A stretch of DNA of 64,000 nucleotides from Rothia endophytica (GCF_928381505.1 NZ_CAKMSJ010000007.1:61636-125635), one strand, 5' to 3'. Numbered from the stretch's first letter, positions 51,285 to 59,412 are shown. The notes: generated from the sequence alone by a model not told the origin. Numbers and translations: made by a program.

Positions 51285-52483
51285 ACCAGCCCCTTGCAGA
51301 TATCTATAAGCAAGACCGGCTGGCGGGCCATTTCTACAGGACCCAGCACACCACAGAATTCCGTTATGCAACCAGCTACCTAAGCGAGAGCAACCCGCCA
51401 CTAGCGTCCACCCTCCCGCTGAGTGAAGCTCCGCTCAGTTATCAAGCAGGGGCACTCCCTCCTTTCTTTACCGGTCTACTGCCGGAAGGTCGTCGTCTTA
51501 CCACCCTGCGGTCCAGCCTTAAAGTTTCCCGAGACGATGAGCTTTCCTTGCTCCTAGCGGTTGGCTCAGACACCGTGGGGGATGTGCGGGTTATTAAACA
51601 TGGTGGCACCCTACCCCCAGATAAAGACCTTGAAGCTCGGGACATTGACCCGGATAACTTCAAACACATCAGCTTCAAAGAGCTACTCTCTGACCAGGTT
51701 TACCGGGACCCGGCATCCCTGCCAGGAGTCCAAGAGAAGGTCTCAGGCAAGATGCTAACCTTCCCCCTGCGTCAGGGTAATGACCTCTACTTACTCAAGC
51801 TCACTCCGCCTGAATACCCACTGTTGGTTGAAAACGAAGCCTTCTTTCTCAAGGGAGCGGAGGGACTTCAAGGACGTAACGGAGTGGTTAAATCACAGTT
51901 GGTGTATGACTGTGACGGTGTTTCTGGTCTGCTGGTTAAGCGTTTTGACCGCGGCATCAGCCCTGACGGAAAAATTGCTCGATATGCGGTTGAGGACGCC
52001 TGCCAGCTGCTGAACCTCTACCCGGCAGATAAATACGATGTGAGTGCTCTTGAGGTCTCCCGCGCAATTACCGGCCTTGTTCAGCAACCCGTTCTTGCAG
52101 CCCAAGAACTACTGCGACAGTTTCTCTATGCCTGGTTGACCGGTAACGGGGACTTGCATGCCAAAAACCTTTCGGTCATTACTGCCGAGGGTAAAACCAG
52201 GCTGTCGCCGGTCTACGATGTGCCTTCAACTGCGCCCTATGGGGATCAGTCAATGGCACTAAAAATTCTGGGAAAAGAGCGCGGACTATCAGCACGAATT
52301 TTCATTGAATTTGGTGAGCAGCTAGGAGTGAGAGTGTCAGCAACAACCCGCCTCATCCGCAATACTCTGGCTGACACTGAGGGTCTGGTTGAGCAAGCAG
52401 CTGAGCTACCCTTCGACTCAAGCCGCCGTAAGGCCCTCGTGAAAGTCCTAAAAAACCGGCGCCAGTCACTCATGCAGGGGTAG
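51281..52483 (+). CDS. hipA: HipA-type serine/threonine kinase toxin
   Basis: The 400-residue protein has the HipA N-terminal subdomain (LPPFFTGLLPEGRR). The central region around DPASLPGVQEKVSGKM contains the flexible serine loop, and VKRFDRG follows. The catalytic NGDLHAKNLSV comes next, then the metal-binding YDVPST. E. coli HipA inactivates glutamyl-tRNA synthetase by phosphorylation; the target here is unknown. It ends a few bases before repeat copy C. No membrane segments are present. The module is bracketed by related repeats. Confidence 0.92.
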   Translation: MNQPLADIYKQDRLAGHFYRTQHTTEFRYATSYLSESNPPLASTLPLSEAPLSYQAGALPPFFTGLLPEGRRLTTLRSSLKVSRDDELSLLLAVGSDTVGDVRVIKHGGTLPPDKDLEARDIDPDNFKHISFKELLSDQVYRDPASLPGVQEKVSGKMLTFPLRQGNDLYLLKLTPPEYPLLVENEAFFLKGAEGLQGRNGVVKSQLVYDCDGVSGLLVKRFDRGISPDGKIARYAVEDACQLLNLYPADKYDVSALEVSRAITGLVQQPVLAAQELLRQFLYAWLTGNGDLHAKNLSVITAEGKTRLSPVYDVPSTAPYGDQSMALKILGKERGLSARIFIEFGEQLGVRVSATTRLIRNTLADTEGLVEQAAELPFDSSRRKALVKVLKNRRQSLMQG

Positions 52484-52489
52484 TAGCAC

Positions 52490-52594
52490 TCTGCCCACCG
52501 GCGTCCTTTTTGTCAGTAACATGGGTAACCGCTCACGAGCAGGGGGATTAGACCATGCTGGTGAGGGGTTACCCATGCGAGTGCGAAATGCTGT
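52490..52594 (+). repeat. Repeat copy C after hipA
   Basis: It begins in the right arm of the terminator sequence (CCGGCGTCCTTTTTGTCAG, 52498-52516) without the left arm. It continues with ATGGGTAACC (52521-52530), GGTTACCCAT (52567-52576) and GCGAGTGCGAAATGCTGT. It is the partner of the right part of copy B. The left arm of the hairpin is missing, so it is not itself a full terminator. Confidence 0.78.
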
Positions 52595-52597
52595 GTG

Positions 52598-53059
52598 CTA
52601 GGCGGCCTTGACCGGCACCCAAACCTGCATCTGGTAGTCCTCAGCGGAGGGGTCACCGGGGCCGTAGGCCTCAAACACCGGGCCATTAGGCTTGAAACCA
52701 GCCTTAGGGAGGAAGGTGCCCATCAGGTGATCCACGCCCGCCATGGTGCTCACGGGCACCGGGCCTTCAACGTTGGTGACAGCGAACTCCCCGCCGTCCA
52801 CCTTGAGAGCATTGAGCCCCAGAGCCTGGGCGGTCTCAAGGTTCTCTACCAGGATACCCGCCATGTAATCGAACTGGCCGCTGGCATTCATGCCCACAAT
52901 GACTCCCATGGAATGCACCTCGGGCATAGTGACCCCGCGCGCCGTAGCGTGGTCGGTCAGCTTCTTCCACAGCTCACCCATGCCAGCACCCCGCTGCACG
53001 GTCTCACGGAAACCCGCAATAAAAAACTCATCCTTGTGCTCTACGCGTGCACCAATCAT
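52598..53059 (-). CDS. GyrI-like effector-binding domain protein
   Basis: The 153-residue protein has the GyrI/SOUL-like pattern ARVEHKDEFFIAGFRETVQ, YMAGILVEN, VEGPVPVSTMAGVDHLMGTFLPKAGF and a C-terminal YQMQVWVPVK. Such stand-alone domains bind small molecules, and some hydrolyse or sequester toxins. It is downstream of the ArsD-like gene on the same strand (55-base gap) and opposite a MerR/TipAS regulator, another ligand-binding system. Confidence 0.85.
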   Translation of the reverse strand: MIGARVEHKDEFFIAGFRETVQRGAGMGELWKKLTDHATARGVTMPEVHSMGVIVGMNASGQFDYMAGILVENLETAQALGLNALKVDGGEFAVTNVEGPVPVSTMAGVDHLMGTFLPKAGFKPNGPVFEAYGPGDPSAEDYQMQVWVPVKAA

Positions 53060-53114
53060 GACAACCCCCTTGGGAAAATAAAAACTTAACCTGCCCGCAG
53101 GCAGGGCCTAAAAA

Positions 53115-53762
53115 CTACTTAGAACCGCACCCGCAGGAGCCACCACAGCAACCGTCACCGTTCCCTACGCCCATCATGGCCTGGGTGATAGAGACGGATG
53201 ACTGGGCATCGCCCTTGACCGCTACAGATGAACCGTCGCTAGGGATACCATCGCCAAAATCGCCACCCATGAGGTTAAGGCGGTGACCGATATCTGGCCC
53301 GCCTGCCGGTTTCTCGGTGACACCAGCTAGGACGGCGGCAAAACCAGCAGGTTCCTGGGTGGGCAGAGTGGGGGCATCCGCGCCCTCACCTACAGGGCCA
53401 CAAGCGGCTGCTGCCGCTGATACCTTAGGCTGCTTAACCTCTGCAAAGTGGGAAAAGCGCCGCATCTGTTCTACCGAGGGGTACTTAAAGGACACCTTGA
53501 CCTGGCCTTCTACCAACACAATGGGTAGAACTTCCCACCCGTTCATGGCAATCTGGTCGGCAACCTGCGGGCAATCAGTAAACGCTGAAGGGTAAGAATC
53601 GGTGGAATAAACTGCGATGTCTAGCCCGGCGTCCAGAAGCTCCTGCGCCTGCTCAAAGAAAGCATCACGGGCGACATCCTGCGGGTCAGCAGGATTATCA
53701 CCGGCAGCAGGCACAAATACCTCAAGCGGTGTTGAGCCGATAGTGTCACTAATTTTTGCCAC
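53115..53762 (-). CDS. ArsD-like protein with a Cys-rich C-terminal tail
   Basis: The 215-residue protein's first 105 residues follow the thioredoxin-like ArsD pattern: PLEVFVPAAGDN, IAVYSTDSYPSAF, GWEVLPIVLVEGQVKVSFKYPSVEQM. The N-terminal cysteines that bind arsenite in ArsD are absent. A Pro/Gly/Ala-rich linker follows. The tail GCCGGSCGCGSK holds four cysteines, and a lone AACGP lies near residue 115. It could be a metal-handling protein with relocated ligands. No arsA or arsB gene is in the window. It is divergent from a MerR/TipAS regulator that may control it. Confidence 0.6.
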   Translation of the reverse strand: MAKISDTIGSTPLEVFVPAAGDNPADPQDVARDAFFEQAQELLDAGLDIAVYSTDSYPSAFTDCPQVADQIAMNGWEVLPIVLVEGQVKVSFKYPSVEQMRRFSHFAEVKQPKVSAAAAACGPVGEGADAPTLPTQEPAGFAAVLAGVTEKPAGGPDIGHRLNLMGGDFGDGIPSDGSSVAVKGDAQSSVSITQAMMGVGNGDGCCGGSCGCGSK

Positions 53763-53888
53763 GAGCGCTCCTTAAAGAAGATAAAACCTACCCCACCAGA
53801 CTACAGTGCACCGCCGGTTTCTCAGGTGTTCAGGGTAGGTGAAGGTAGCTCTCTTAGATCTAGAGTAAATATTGGTAGGGGATAGCGC

Positions 53889-53919
53889 TTGACCCTCACG
53901 CCGCGTGAGTACCTAGCCT
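53889..53919 (+). promoter_or_regulatory. MerR-type promoter with 19-base spacer
   Basis: TTGACC (53889-53894) and TAGCCT (53914-53919) are 19 bases apart, with the palindrome CTCACGCCGCGTGAG (53895-53909) in the spacer. A long spacer with a central dyad is the hallmark of promoters activated by MerR-family proteins. The MerR/TipAS gene starts 21 bases downstream. Confidence 0.78.
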
Positions 53920-53940
53920 GGTAACTATCAGGAGGAAAAC

Positions 53941-54717
53941 ATGCACCCAGATTTTTTGACCGTAGGTGAAGTCGCCCGGCTCGTAGGGGTGAGCGTCCGT
54001 ACGCTACACCACTACGAAAGTATTGGGCTGCTGACCCCCAGCCAGCGCTCGGCTAGCGGCTACCGGCTCTACTCAGCGGACGATATCGACAGGCTTCACA
54101 CGATTCTTGTCTACCGCGCGCTCGAATTTCCGCTGGAAAAAATTCAGCAAATTCTAGTCAGCGGTACCGCGCCCATTGAAGAGCTCATCAGCCAGCGGGA
54201 CCTTCTGCAAGAAAAACAGGAGCACCTACAGTCCGTGCTGGACTCGGTGCAGACCATGATTGAGGTTAACACCATGAAACAACCCATGAGCGCGGCGGAC
54301 CGCGCCAAAGCAAGCCACGCCCAGTACCGCGACGAGGCAGAAGCTGCCTACGGCAGCACTGATGCCTACCAGCAGTCAGCCCAGCGGGTTGCCGGCTTCA
54401 CCGACCAAGACTGGACGCGGGTTTCTGACCGCATGGACGCCTTTGAGCAGGCCTGTGCCAGGGCACTCGTAGAAAGGGTTACCCCCGGGTCTGACGAGGC
54501 CAACAAGCTGGCCGAAGAGCATCTTAGCCTCATGCAGGACTACTTTGACTGCTCCTACAACCAGCAGGTTCTCATTGGTATGACCTATGTGAGCGACCCC
54601 CGCTTTACCGCCCACTACGACCAGCGCGCCACCGGCCTAGCTGCCTGGATCAGCGCAGCCATCAACGCTAATGCTGTCATCCACGGAGTGGATATAGATA
54701 CCCCCGTCTGGCAGTAG
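53941..54717 (+). CDS. MerR-family regulator with TipAS ligand domain
   Basis: The 258-residue protein has the N-terminal MerR DNA-binding domain FLTVGEVARLVGVSVRTLHHYESIGLL and a coiled coil around residues 80-110. A C-terminal TipAS domain follows (AYGSTDAYQQSAQRVAGFTDQDW, HLSLMQDYFDCSYNQQ). TipA-type proteins bind peptide antibiotics such as thiostrepton and activate their own promoter. The ribosome binding site AGGAGG is ideal. A 19-spacer promoter lies just upstream, so it is very likely self-activating. Confidence 0.92.
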   Translation: MHPDFLTVGEVARLVGVSVRTLHHYESIGLLTPSQRSASGYRLYSADDIDRLHTILVYRALEFPLEKIQQILVSGTAPIEELISQRDLLQEKQEHLQSVLDSVQTMIEVNTMKQPMSAADRAKASHAQYRDEAEAAYGSTDAYQQSAQRVAGFTDQDWTRVSDRMDAFEQACARALVERVTPGSDEANKLAEEHLSLMQDYFDCSYNQQVLIGMTYVSDPRFTAHYDQRATGLAAWISAAINANAVIHGVDIDTPVWQ

Positions 54718-54740
54718 CCTACGGCAAAAGACCAAAGGAC

Positions 54741-54788
54741 AAACCCCTGCCGTGCACCACCCTAGGGTATGCACGGCAGGGGTTTTTG
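54741..54788. terminator. Terminator after the MerR gene, convergent with the HAAS gene
   Basis: AAACCCCTGCCGTGCA (54741-54756) pairs with TGCACGGCAGGGGTTT (54770-54785) and is followed by TT. It can act in both directions. Confidence 0.9.
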
Positions 54789-54807
54789 TCTCTGTGAGCG
54801 GACGAGC

Positions 54808-55542
54808 CTAGTGCAGTACGACGAGGGTGAAGGCGGCGTCCAGTAGGGCAGTTATGGGGAGCATCCAGACCGCAACCAGCATGGCTCGTCGGCCCCGTTG
54901 CGCCTTGCCCCGGATAGCCTGTGAGCTTTCGAGGGGGCTAACCAACGGATCAGCGTTGGTGGAGCGGAGCTCGCGGAGGGTAGCGATGATTGCGGTTCCC
55001 ACCAGTACTACTGCCGCCGTGACCACAACGCCCAGACTGGGCAGGCTTAGTAGCATGGGACGGTTCATGTTGGCAGCAAAACCACCCAGAATGCCAAAGC
55101 CAGCAACAGCGACCGCAAAAATGCTGAAGAGCAGCGGCTTTTCTGCCCACCAGCGCAGGGTGAAAATTGCTGCCAGGGTTGCTACCAGTGCACCAGCCAT
55201 TGCCACCAGTGAGATGTCGTTGATTGCGAAAGCCTCGGAGCGTGCCCACGCCTTGAAAGCGGCAGAGAAGATGAAAAAGGCGGCAAGGCTTACTGCTGAT
55301 GTAATGATGACCGGCAGCAAGGTGGTATCGGGCTTGCCCGCCAGACCCAGGGAACGTGCATATTCTTTGGGGTCACCGAAGGCCTCGTGCGGGGTCTCCC
55401 CGCTGTCGGCGCAGTGAGCGTGGACGGTTTCAAGGGCGTCGCCAATAGCGGTGCCGGGTACGTTGGCTAGGCGTAGTTCCATGATGAAGGGCTCCACCCA
55501 GCTCTTGTGGGTGTTGCTAAAGGTGTCCAATGGAGTTTTCAT
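54808..55542 (-). CDS. HAAS-domain membrane protein, partner of PadR
   Basis: The 244-residue protein begins with a soluble helical domain of about 75 residues. It contains FIMELRLANVPGTAIGDALE and EAFGDPKEYARSLGL, the pattern of the HAAS/DUF1700 signalling domain. About five or six membrane helices follow. Such genes nearly always sit downstream of a PadR regulator, as here, and are thought to sense membrane or antibiotic stress. It starts 10 bases after the padR stop. Confidence 0.82.
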   Translation of the reverse strand: MKTPLDTFSNTHKSWVEPFIMELRLANVPGTAIGDALETVHAHCADSGETPHEAFGDPKEYARSLGLAGKPDTTLLPVIITSAVSLAAFFIFSAAFKAWARSEAFAINDISLVAMAGALVATLAAIFTLRWWAEKPLLFSIFAVAVAGFGILGGFAANMNRPMLLSLPSLGVVVTAAVVLVGTAIIATLRELRSTNADPLVSPLESSQAIRGKAQRGRRAMLVAVWMLPITALLDAAFTLVVLH

Positions 55543-55552
55543 GGCTATTTCC

Positions 55553-55882
55553 TTAGTGGGTCAGGTGGGTGGTGACGGTGGTGGAGAAGGTCTGCCAGGT
55601 GGCGGTGAGGGTGGCAAGCTCTTGGGTGCCGGCGTCTGTCAGGAGGAAGTATTTGCGGCCAGGCCCGCCGTCCCCTTCGCGCCATTGCACCTCAACCAAG
55701 CCGCGGTCTTCGAGGCGGTTGAGCAGGGGGTAGAGGGTGCCGCCCTTGATATCACCCAGCCCGGCTTCTGCCAGTTGGGTGATGATGGCGTAGCCGTAGG
55801 TGGGGCCCTTCTCTAGGATTTTGAGGACGCAGGTGGTGAGGAGGCCTCGGAGCCAGTCTGCGGGGTAGGGTGTTGTGGTCAT
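55553..55882 (-). CDS. PadR-family transcriptional regulator
   Basis: The 109-residue winged-helix repressor of the short PadR type has LRGLLTTCVLKILEKGPTYGYAII, GTLYPLLNRLEDRGLVEVQW and GPGRKYFLLTDAG. It is cotranscribed with the HAAS-domain membrane protein. Just upstream of its start is a small palindrome flanked by direct repeats (55885-55924), which is a probable autoregulatory operator. Confidence 0.92.
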   Translation of the reverse strand: MTTTPYPADWLRGLLTTCVLKILEKGPTYGYAIITQLAEAGLGDIKGGTLYPLLNRLEDRGLVEVQWREGDGGPGRKYFLLTDAGTQELATLTATWQTFSTTVTTHLTH

Positions 55883-55884
55883 AT

Positions 55885-55924
55885 CTATATAGTTACACTA
55901 ACTAGTGTGTTTGTCTATATAGTT
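55885..55924. promoter_or_regulatory. Candidate PadR operator/promoter
   Basis: The palindrome ACACTAACTAGTGT (55895-55908) is flanked by two direct copies of CTATATAGTT (55885-55894 and 55915-55924), exactly 30 bases apart. It begins 3 bases upstream of the padR start. Confidence 0.65.
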
Positions 55925-55965
55925 GAAGATTTTTTTACCCGCCTCAAAGCAGGGGGTGCGAACTG

Positions 55966-56030
55966 AGTGGCCTGGTGTCGTCGTTTTGGCCTAACATCAT
56001 CAGGTCAAAACGACGGGAGTAGGCCAGTTA
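55966..56030. terminator. Large hairpin downstream of the TetR gene
   Basis: CGTCGTTTTGGCCT (55978-55991) pairs with AGGTCAAAACGACG (56001-56014) with one mismatch or wobble. Outer arms AGTGGCCT/AGGCCAGTT extend it. It lies between the padR promoter and the end of the tetR gene. No strong T-run follows, so it may be a terminator or a protein-binding site. Confidence 0.45.
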
Positions 56031-56054
56031 GGGAGGGGTGGGGCGTGGCGGCGA

Positions 56055-56744
56055 CTAGGGGAGCCTGGTGCTCAGTCCGGTTAGCAGGGCTGCCAACCCC
56101 AGTTCAAAAGCCTCATCCTGCGGGGTGCTGCCCAGGTCTGCAAACCCCTCTGCCATGGTGGGGTGACTGCTTGCGCGCTGCCCCGGATCAAAGATATCGA
56201 TGGGGGCATGAACGTCTGTGGCTGAACCCAGTAAGAAAGCTTCGAGTGCCTCTACCGTTAGCAGGGCATCTCGCGGGCTGAGACCAAAGGCAACAAAGGC
56301 ACTGGTGACCTGTTCATACATGCCCAGGGTGCCCGGGGCGCTGCGTACCGGGGTGACTGCCAGGGTTGCTACCAGGGCTGGAGAGAGGGAGTAGGCGGTG
56401 CGATAGGAGCGGGCCCAACTTGCGGTCGCTTCTACCCAGAGATTCCGCGCTGCGCTCGCCGTTAGGTCACCTGTGCGCACGCGCGTGGCGGCGTCCTGCA
56501 ATTCGCGGGTGCTAATACCCTGAGCGATGTGGTCTGACAGGCCTGCTAGCACTTCATCGCGCGAAGCTACGTGGTTGTAGAGTGAGGACGGGGCGACCCC
56601 CAGCTTCTTGGCTAGTTGAGACATGGTGAAGTCACCATTTTTGGCCAGTAATTCCTGTGCGGCCAGAGTGATCTTTTTGGTCGTGATAAGGGACGCGGTG
56701 GGCCTACCTGCGGTGCGGTTTTTGGTTATTCTGGTGCCGGTCAT
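56055..56744 (-). CDS. TetR-family regulator, probable regulator of the putrescine genes
   Basis: The protein has about 229 residues. Its helix-turn-helix FTMSQLAKKLGVAPSSLYNHVASRDEVLAG is at residues ~40-70 and a TetR_C-like ligand domain follows. ATG 56744 is chosen because ACGGTGG lies 6 bases upstream; a GTG at 56753 is in frame. It is divergent from the putrescine oxidase gene. Between them lies a palindrome that is repeated upstream of the APC permease at 62399, so it probably controls both. Confidence 0.88.
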   Translation of the reverse strand: MTGTRITKNRTAGRPTASLITTKKITLAAQELLAKNGDFTMSQLAKKLGVAPSSLYNHVASRDEVLAGLSDHIAQGISTRELQDAATRVRTGDLTASAARNLWVEATASWARSYRTAYSLSPALVATLAVTPVRSAPGTLGMYEQVTSAFVAFGLSPRDALLTVEALEAFLLGSATDVHAPIDIFDPGQRASSHPTMAEGFADLGSTPQDEAFELGLAALLTGLSTRLP

Positions 56745-56824
56745 GCTTACCACCGTATAAGAAAAAATTATTTCGCCTTGCTATGACCCAACACTTCACA
56801 TTTATAGTGATGTGAGATACCCTA

Positions 56825-56843
56825 AAACGAACGATATTCGTTT
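56825..56843. promoter_or_regulatory. Shared palindromic operator, copy 1
   Basis: AAACGAA (56825-56831) and TTCGTTT (56837-56843) flank a 5-base centre. The same arms with a 5-base centre occur at 62327-62353. It lies in the divergent promoter of tetR and the putrescine oxidase gene. Confidence 0.75.
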
Positions 56844-56884
56844 ATCATCGGTTCAGTGTCGAACCACCCAAGGAAAGGCTCCCC

Positions 56885-58309
56885 ATGGCTCCTCAGGAAA
56901 TCACCCGCGACGTCGTCATTATTGGCGCAGGCCCCGCCGGCCTCACCGCCGCCTACCGCCTCCAGCAGGCAGGCCACTCCGTTGCCGTCCTCGAAGCCCG
57001 CCACCGCGTAGGTGGCCGCACCTGGAACGGCGACATCGACGGCGCCTTCATCGAAATCGGCGGCCAGTGGATCTCCCCCGACCAGACCGAACTCGCAGCC
57101 CTTGTCAAAGAACTCGGCCTCACCACCTTCGACCGCTACCGCGAAGGTGACTCTATCTACAAGAACCTCGCCGGCGAAGTCATCCAGTATAACGGCGATA
57201 CCTTCCCCGTCGATGAAGCCACCACAGCAGAAATGCAGCGCCTCATCGAACTCATGGACAAACTCACCGCAGAAGTAGACCCCGCCGCCCCCTGGGAACA
57301 CCCCCGCGCCAAAGAATACGACGCCATCAGCTTCCGCGAATGGCTCAAAATCCAGACTGATAATGACGAAGCCCGCAATAACATCTCTCTCTTCATTGCT
57401 GGCGCTATGCTCACCAAGCCTGAGCACGCCTTCTCGCTACTCCAGGCTCTGTTGATGTCCTCATCTGCCGGTTCCTTCTCTCACCTGGTCGACGAAGACT
57501 TCATTCTGGACAAGCGCGTACTCGGCGGCATGCAGAAAGTCTCCCTGAGGCTGGCAGAAAAGATTGGTGACGATAACATCGTGCTCGGCCACCCCGCGCG
57601 CGTACTACGCTGGCAAGAAGAAGGCGAATACCCCGTGCTGGCAGAAGCAGAGGACTTCAGCGAGGACGGCGTAGCCAACCCCGAGGGCGGCGTGAAGGTT
57701 CGCGCCAAGTACGCCATCATGGCAGTACCACCCAACCTCTACTCCCGCGTCTCCTTCGTGCCCTCCCTGGACCGCCGCCAGCATCAGATGCACCAGCACC
57801 AGTCCCTGGGCCTGGTCATCAAGGTACACGCTGTCTATGACCGCCCCTTCTGGCGTGACCGTGGGCTTTCAGGCACCTGCTTTGCCTGCGAAAACCTGGT
57901 GCAGGAAATCTACGACAACACCAACTACGACCCCGCTACCGGCCAAGAAGAAGCCCGCGGCACCCTGGTCGGCTTCGTCTCGGATGAGAAGGCTGACCTC
58001 ATGTTCACCCTCTCAGAAGAAGAACGTAAAACCGCTATCCTGGATGCAATGGCTGAGCTCATCGGTGAAGAAGCCAAGAACCCTGTGGGCTTCTACCTCT
58101 CCGACTGGGGAGCTGAAGAATGGACCCGTGGAGCCTACGCTGCTTCCTATGACCTGGGCGGTCTCTCCCGCTGGGGCCAGTACCAGCATGACCCTGTTGG
58201 TCCCATCCACTGGGCCTGCTCTGACATCGCCGGTGAAGGCTACCAGCATGTGGACGGCGCCGTGCGCATGGGCCAGCAGGTCGCCAAGCAGCTCAGCGAA
58301 AAACTGTAA
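56885..58309 (+). CDS. puo: Putrescine oxidase / flavin monoamine oxidase
   Basis: The 474-residue FAD enzyme starts with VVIIGAGPAGLTAAYRL and LEARHRVGGRTWNG, the dinucleotide and GG motifs of the amine oxidase family. GGQWISP, a substrate-domain region, and the C-terminal FAD contact GEGYQHVDGAVRMGQQVA follow. The length and pattern fit putrescine oxidase from Micrococcus/Kocuria, which oxidises putrescine to 4-aminobutanal with H2O2. The start follows AAGGAAAGGCTCCCC. Control by the divergent TetR through the palindrome at 56825 is inferred. Confidence 0.88.
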   Translation: MAPQEITRDVVIIGAGPAGLTAAYRLQQAGHSVAVLEARHRVGGRTWNGDIDGAFIEIGGQWISPDQTELAALVKELGLTTFDRYREGDSIYKNLAGEVIQYNGDTFPVDEATTAEMQRLIELMDKLTAEVDPAAPWEHPRAKEYDAISFREWLKIQTDNDEARNNISLFIAGAMLTKPEHAFSLLQALLMSSSAGSFSHLVDEDFILDKRVLGGMQKVSLRLAEKIGDDNIVLGHPARVLRWQEEGEYPVLAEAEDFSEDGVANPEGGVKVRAKYAIMAVPPNLYSRVSFVPSLDRRQHQMHQHQSLGLVIKVHAVYDRPFWRDRGLSGTCFACENLVQEIYDNTNYDPATGQEEARGTLVGFVSDEKADLMFTLSEEERKTAILDAMAELIGEEAKNPVGFYLSDWGAEEWTRGAYAASYDLGGLSRWGQYQHDPVGPIHWACSDIAGEGYQHVDGAVRMGQQVAKQLSEKL

Positions 58310-58349
58310 ATACTCCTAAGCTCATTCAAAGTAGATAATGCCAGAGGCC

Positions 58350-58416
58350 GCAGGCACCCTGCCCGTTAGCACCCTTAAACGCCAGCCCCGAGCCAGCTAA
58401 CGGGCAGGGTGCCTGC
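58350..58416. terminator. Long-stem hairpin after the putrescine oxidase gene
   Basis: A perfect 21-bp stem joins 58350-58370 (GCAGGCACCC at its start) and 58396-58416, with a 25-base loop. There is no T-run after it. It separates the oxidase from the universal stress protein gene. Confidence 0.6.
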
Positions 58417-58481
58417 CACCTCCAACGGCAAGTTCGAAACTTCTCTTGAGTGAGTCTTAATAATTGGAAGGAGCCCACCGT

Positions 58482-59378
58482 ATGCGTTACGTTGTTGGCT
58501 ACTCACCCACCGACCGCGGCCGGGATGCCCTTAACCTGGGCGTCGTGCTCGCACGCTCCCTGGGGGCGCAACTCGATGTGGTCTACGTGCTCAACAACGA
58601 GAACCCGCACCTCGCTGCCCCACGCAGCAACTTTGGCAGTATCCTGCGTGAGCAGGCGGTAGGCTGGCTCGAAGATGCCCAGTACCTGGTGCCTACCGAC
58701 CTCACGGCACGCTTTCACCTGCGTCAGGCAGAGTCAACCGCCGCCGGTCTGATGGAGTTTGCCGAAGCCACCGACGCCGGTGCAATCGTCGTGGGCGGCG
58801 CAAGAACCGGCGGCTGGCTCTTCCACTCCATCGGGGCTGCCGGTAATGCCCTGCTGCACCGATCCCGCACCCCCGTCATCTTGGCGCCGCGAAACTTCGC
58901 CTCCGACACTGACATCGAGCAGATTGACTGCGCCGTTTCACCCGAAATTGACTCAATCTCTTTGGTGGAAGAGGCGATAGCGACTGCCAACCGCACCGGC
59001 CTGAAAGTGCGGCTGGTTTCCCTCATTGAGGGTGCCGACTCTGAGGCTGCCGCCAGTGAGGCTGAGGCAGGAGTGCGAGAGCTCATTAAGCAGTCCTCGG
59101 TCGCCCTTGAAAAGCCTGAGCTACTCAGCGTTACTGTGGGGCACGGGGCAACTGTGCCGGATGCCGTGCAGTCGGTTCACTGGTCACCTCAGTCCGTGCT
59201 CATGGCGGGTTCTTCTAAGCTGAGTCAGCGCGGTGAACTCTTCTTGAGCTCCAACACTGCCAAGATTCTTACTCACCTGCCCATTCCGCTGGTTGTGGTG
59301 CCGCGTGACTACTCACCCGGACGCCGCGGCTCATCTCAGCAGCCGTGGACAGGCTCAATCCCGGTGGTGGGCAAATAA
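58482..59378 (+). CDS. Universal stress protein, two UspA domains
   Basis: The 298-residue protein has two tandem UspA domains. The first starts MRYVVGYSPTDRGRDALNLG with AIVVGGARTGGWLFHSIG; the second starts near residue 148 and ends with SVLMAGSSKLSQRGELFLSS and IPLVVVPRD. Such proteins bind ATP or other nucleotides and act in stress survival. ATG 58482 is chosen behind AAGGAGCCCACCGT. It follows the putrescine oxidase gene and is probably independent of it because of the long hairpin between. Confidence 0.88.
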   Translation: MRYVVGYSPTDRGRDALNLGVVLARSLGAQLDVVYVLNNENPHLAAPRSNFGSILREQAVGWLEDAQYLVPTDLTARFHLRQAESTAAGLMEFAEATDAGAIVVGGARTGGWLFHSIGAAGNALLHRSRTPVILAPRNFASDTDIEQIDCAVSPEIDSISLVEEAIATANRTGLKVRLVSLIEGADSEAAASEAEAGVRELIKQSSVALEKPELLSVTVGHGATVPDAVQSVHWSPQSVLMAGSSKLSQRGELFLSSNTAKILTHLPIPLVVVPRDYSPGRRGSSQQPWTGSIPVVGK

Positions 59379-59412
59379 TTTAGCGGCCGCGCGCTATTGC
59401 GGCTAGGCCCCG

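Noticed and set aside
56822..57427. A 201-residue minus-strand ORF opposite the putrescine oxidase gene
   Set aside because: The plus-strand frame carries clear FAD-binding motifs, and the antisense frame has none and overlaps the operator.
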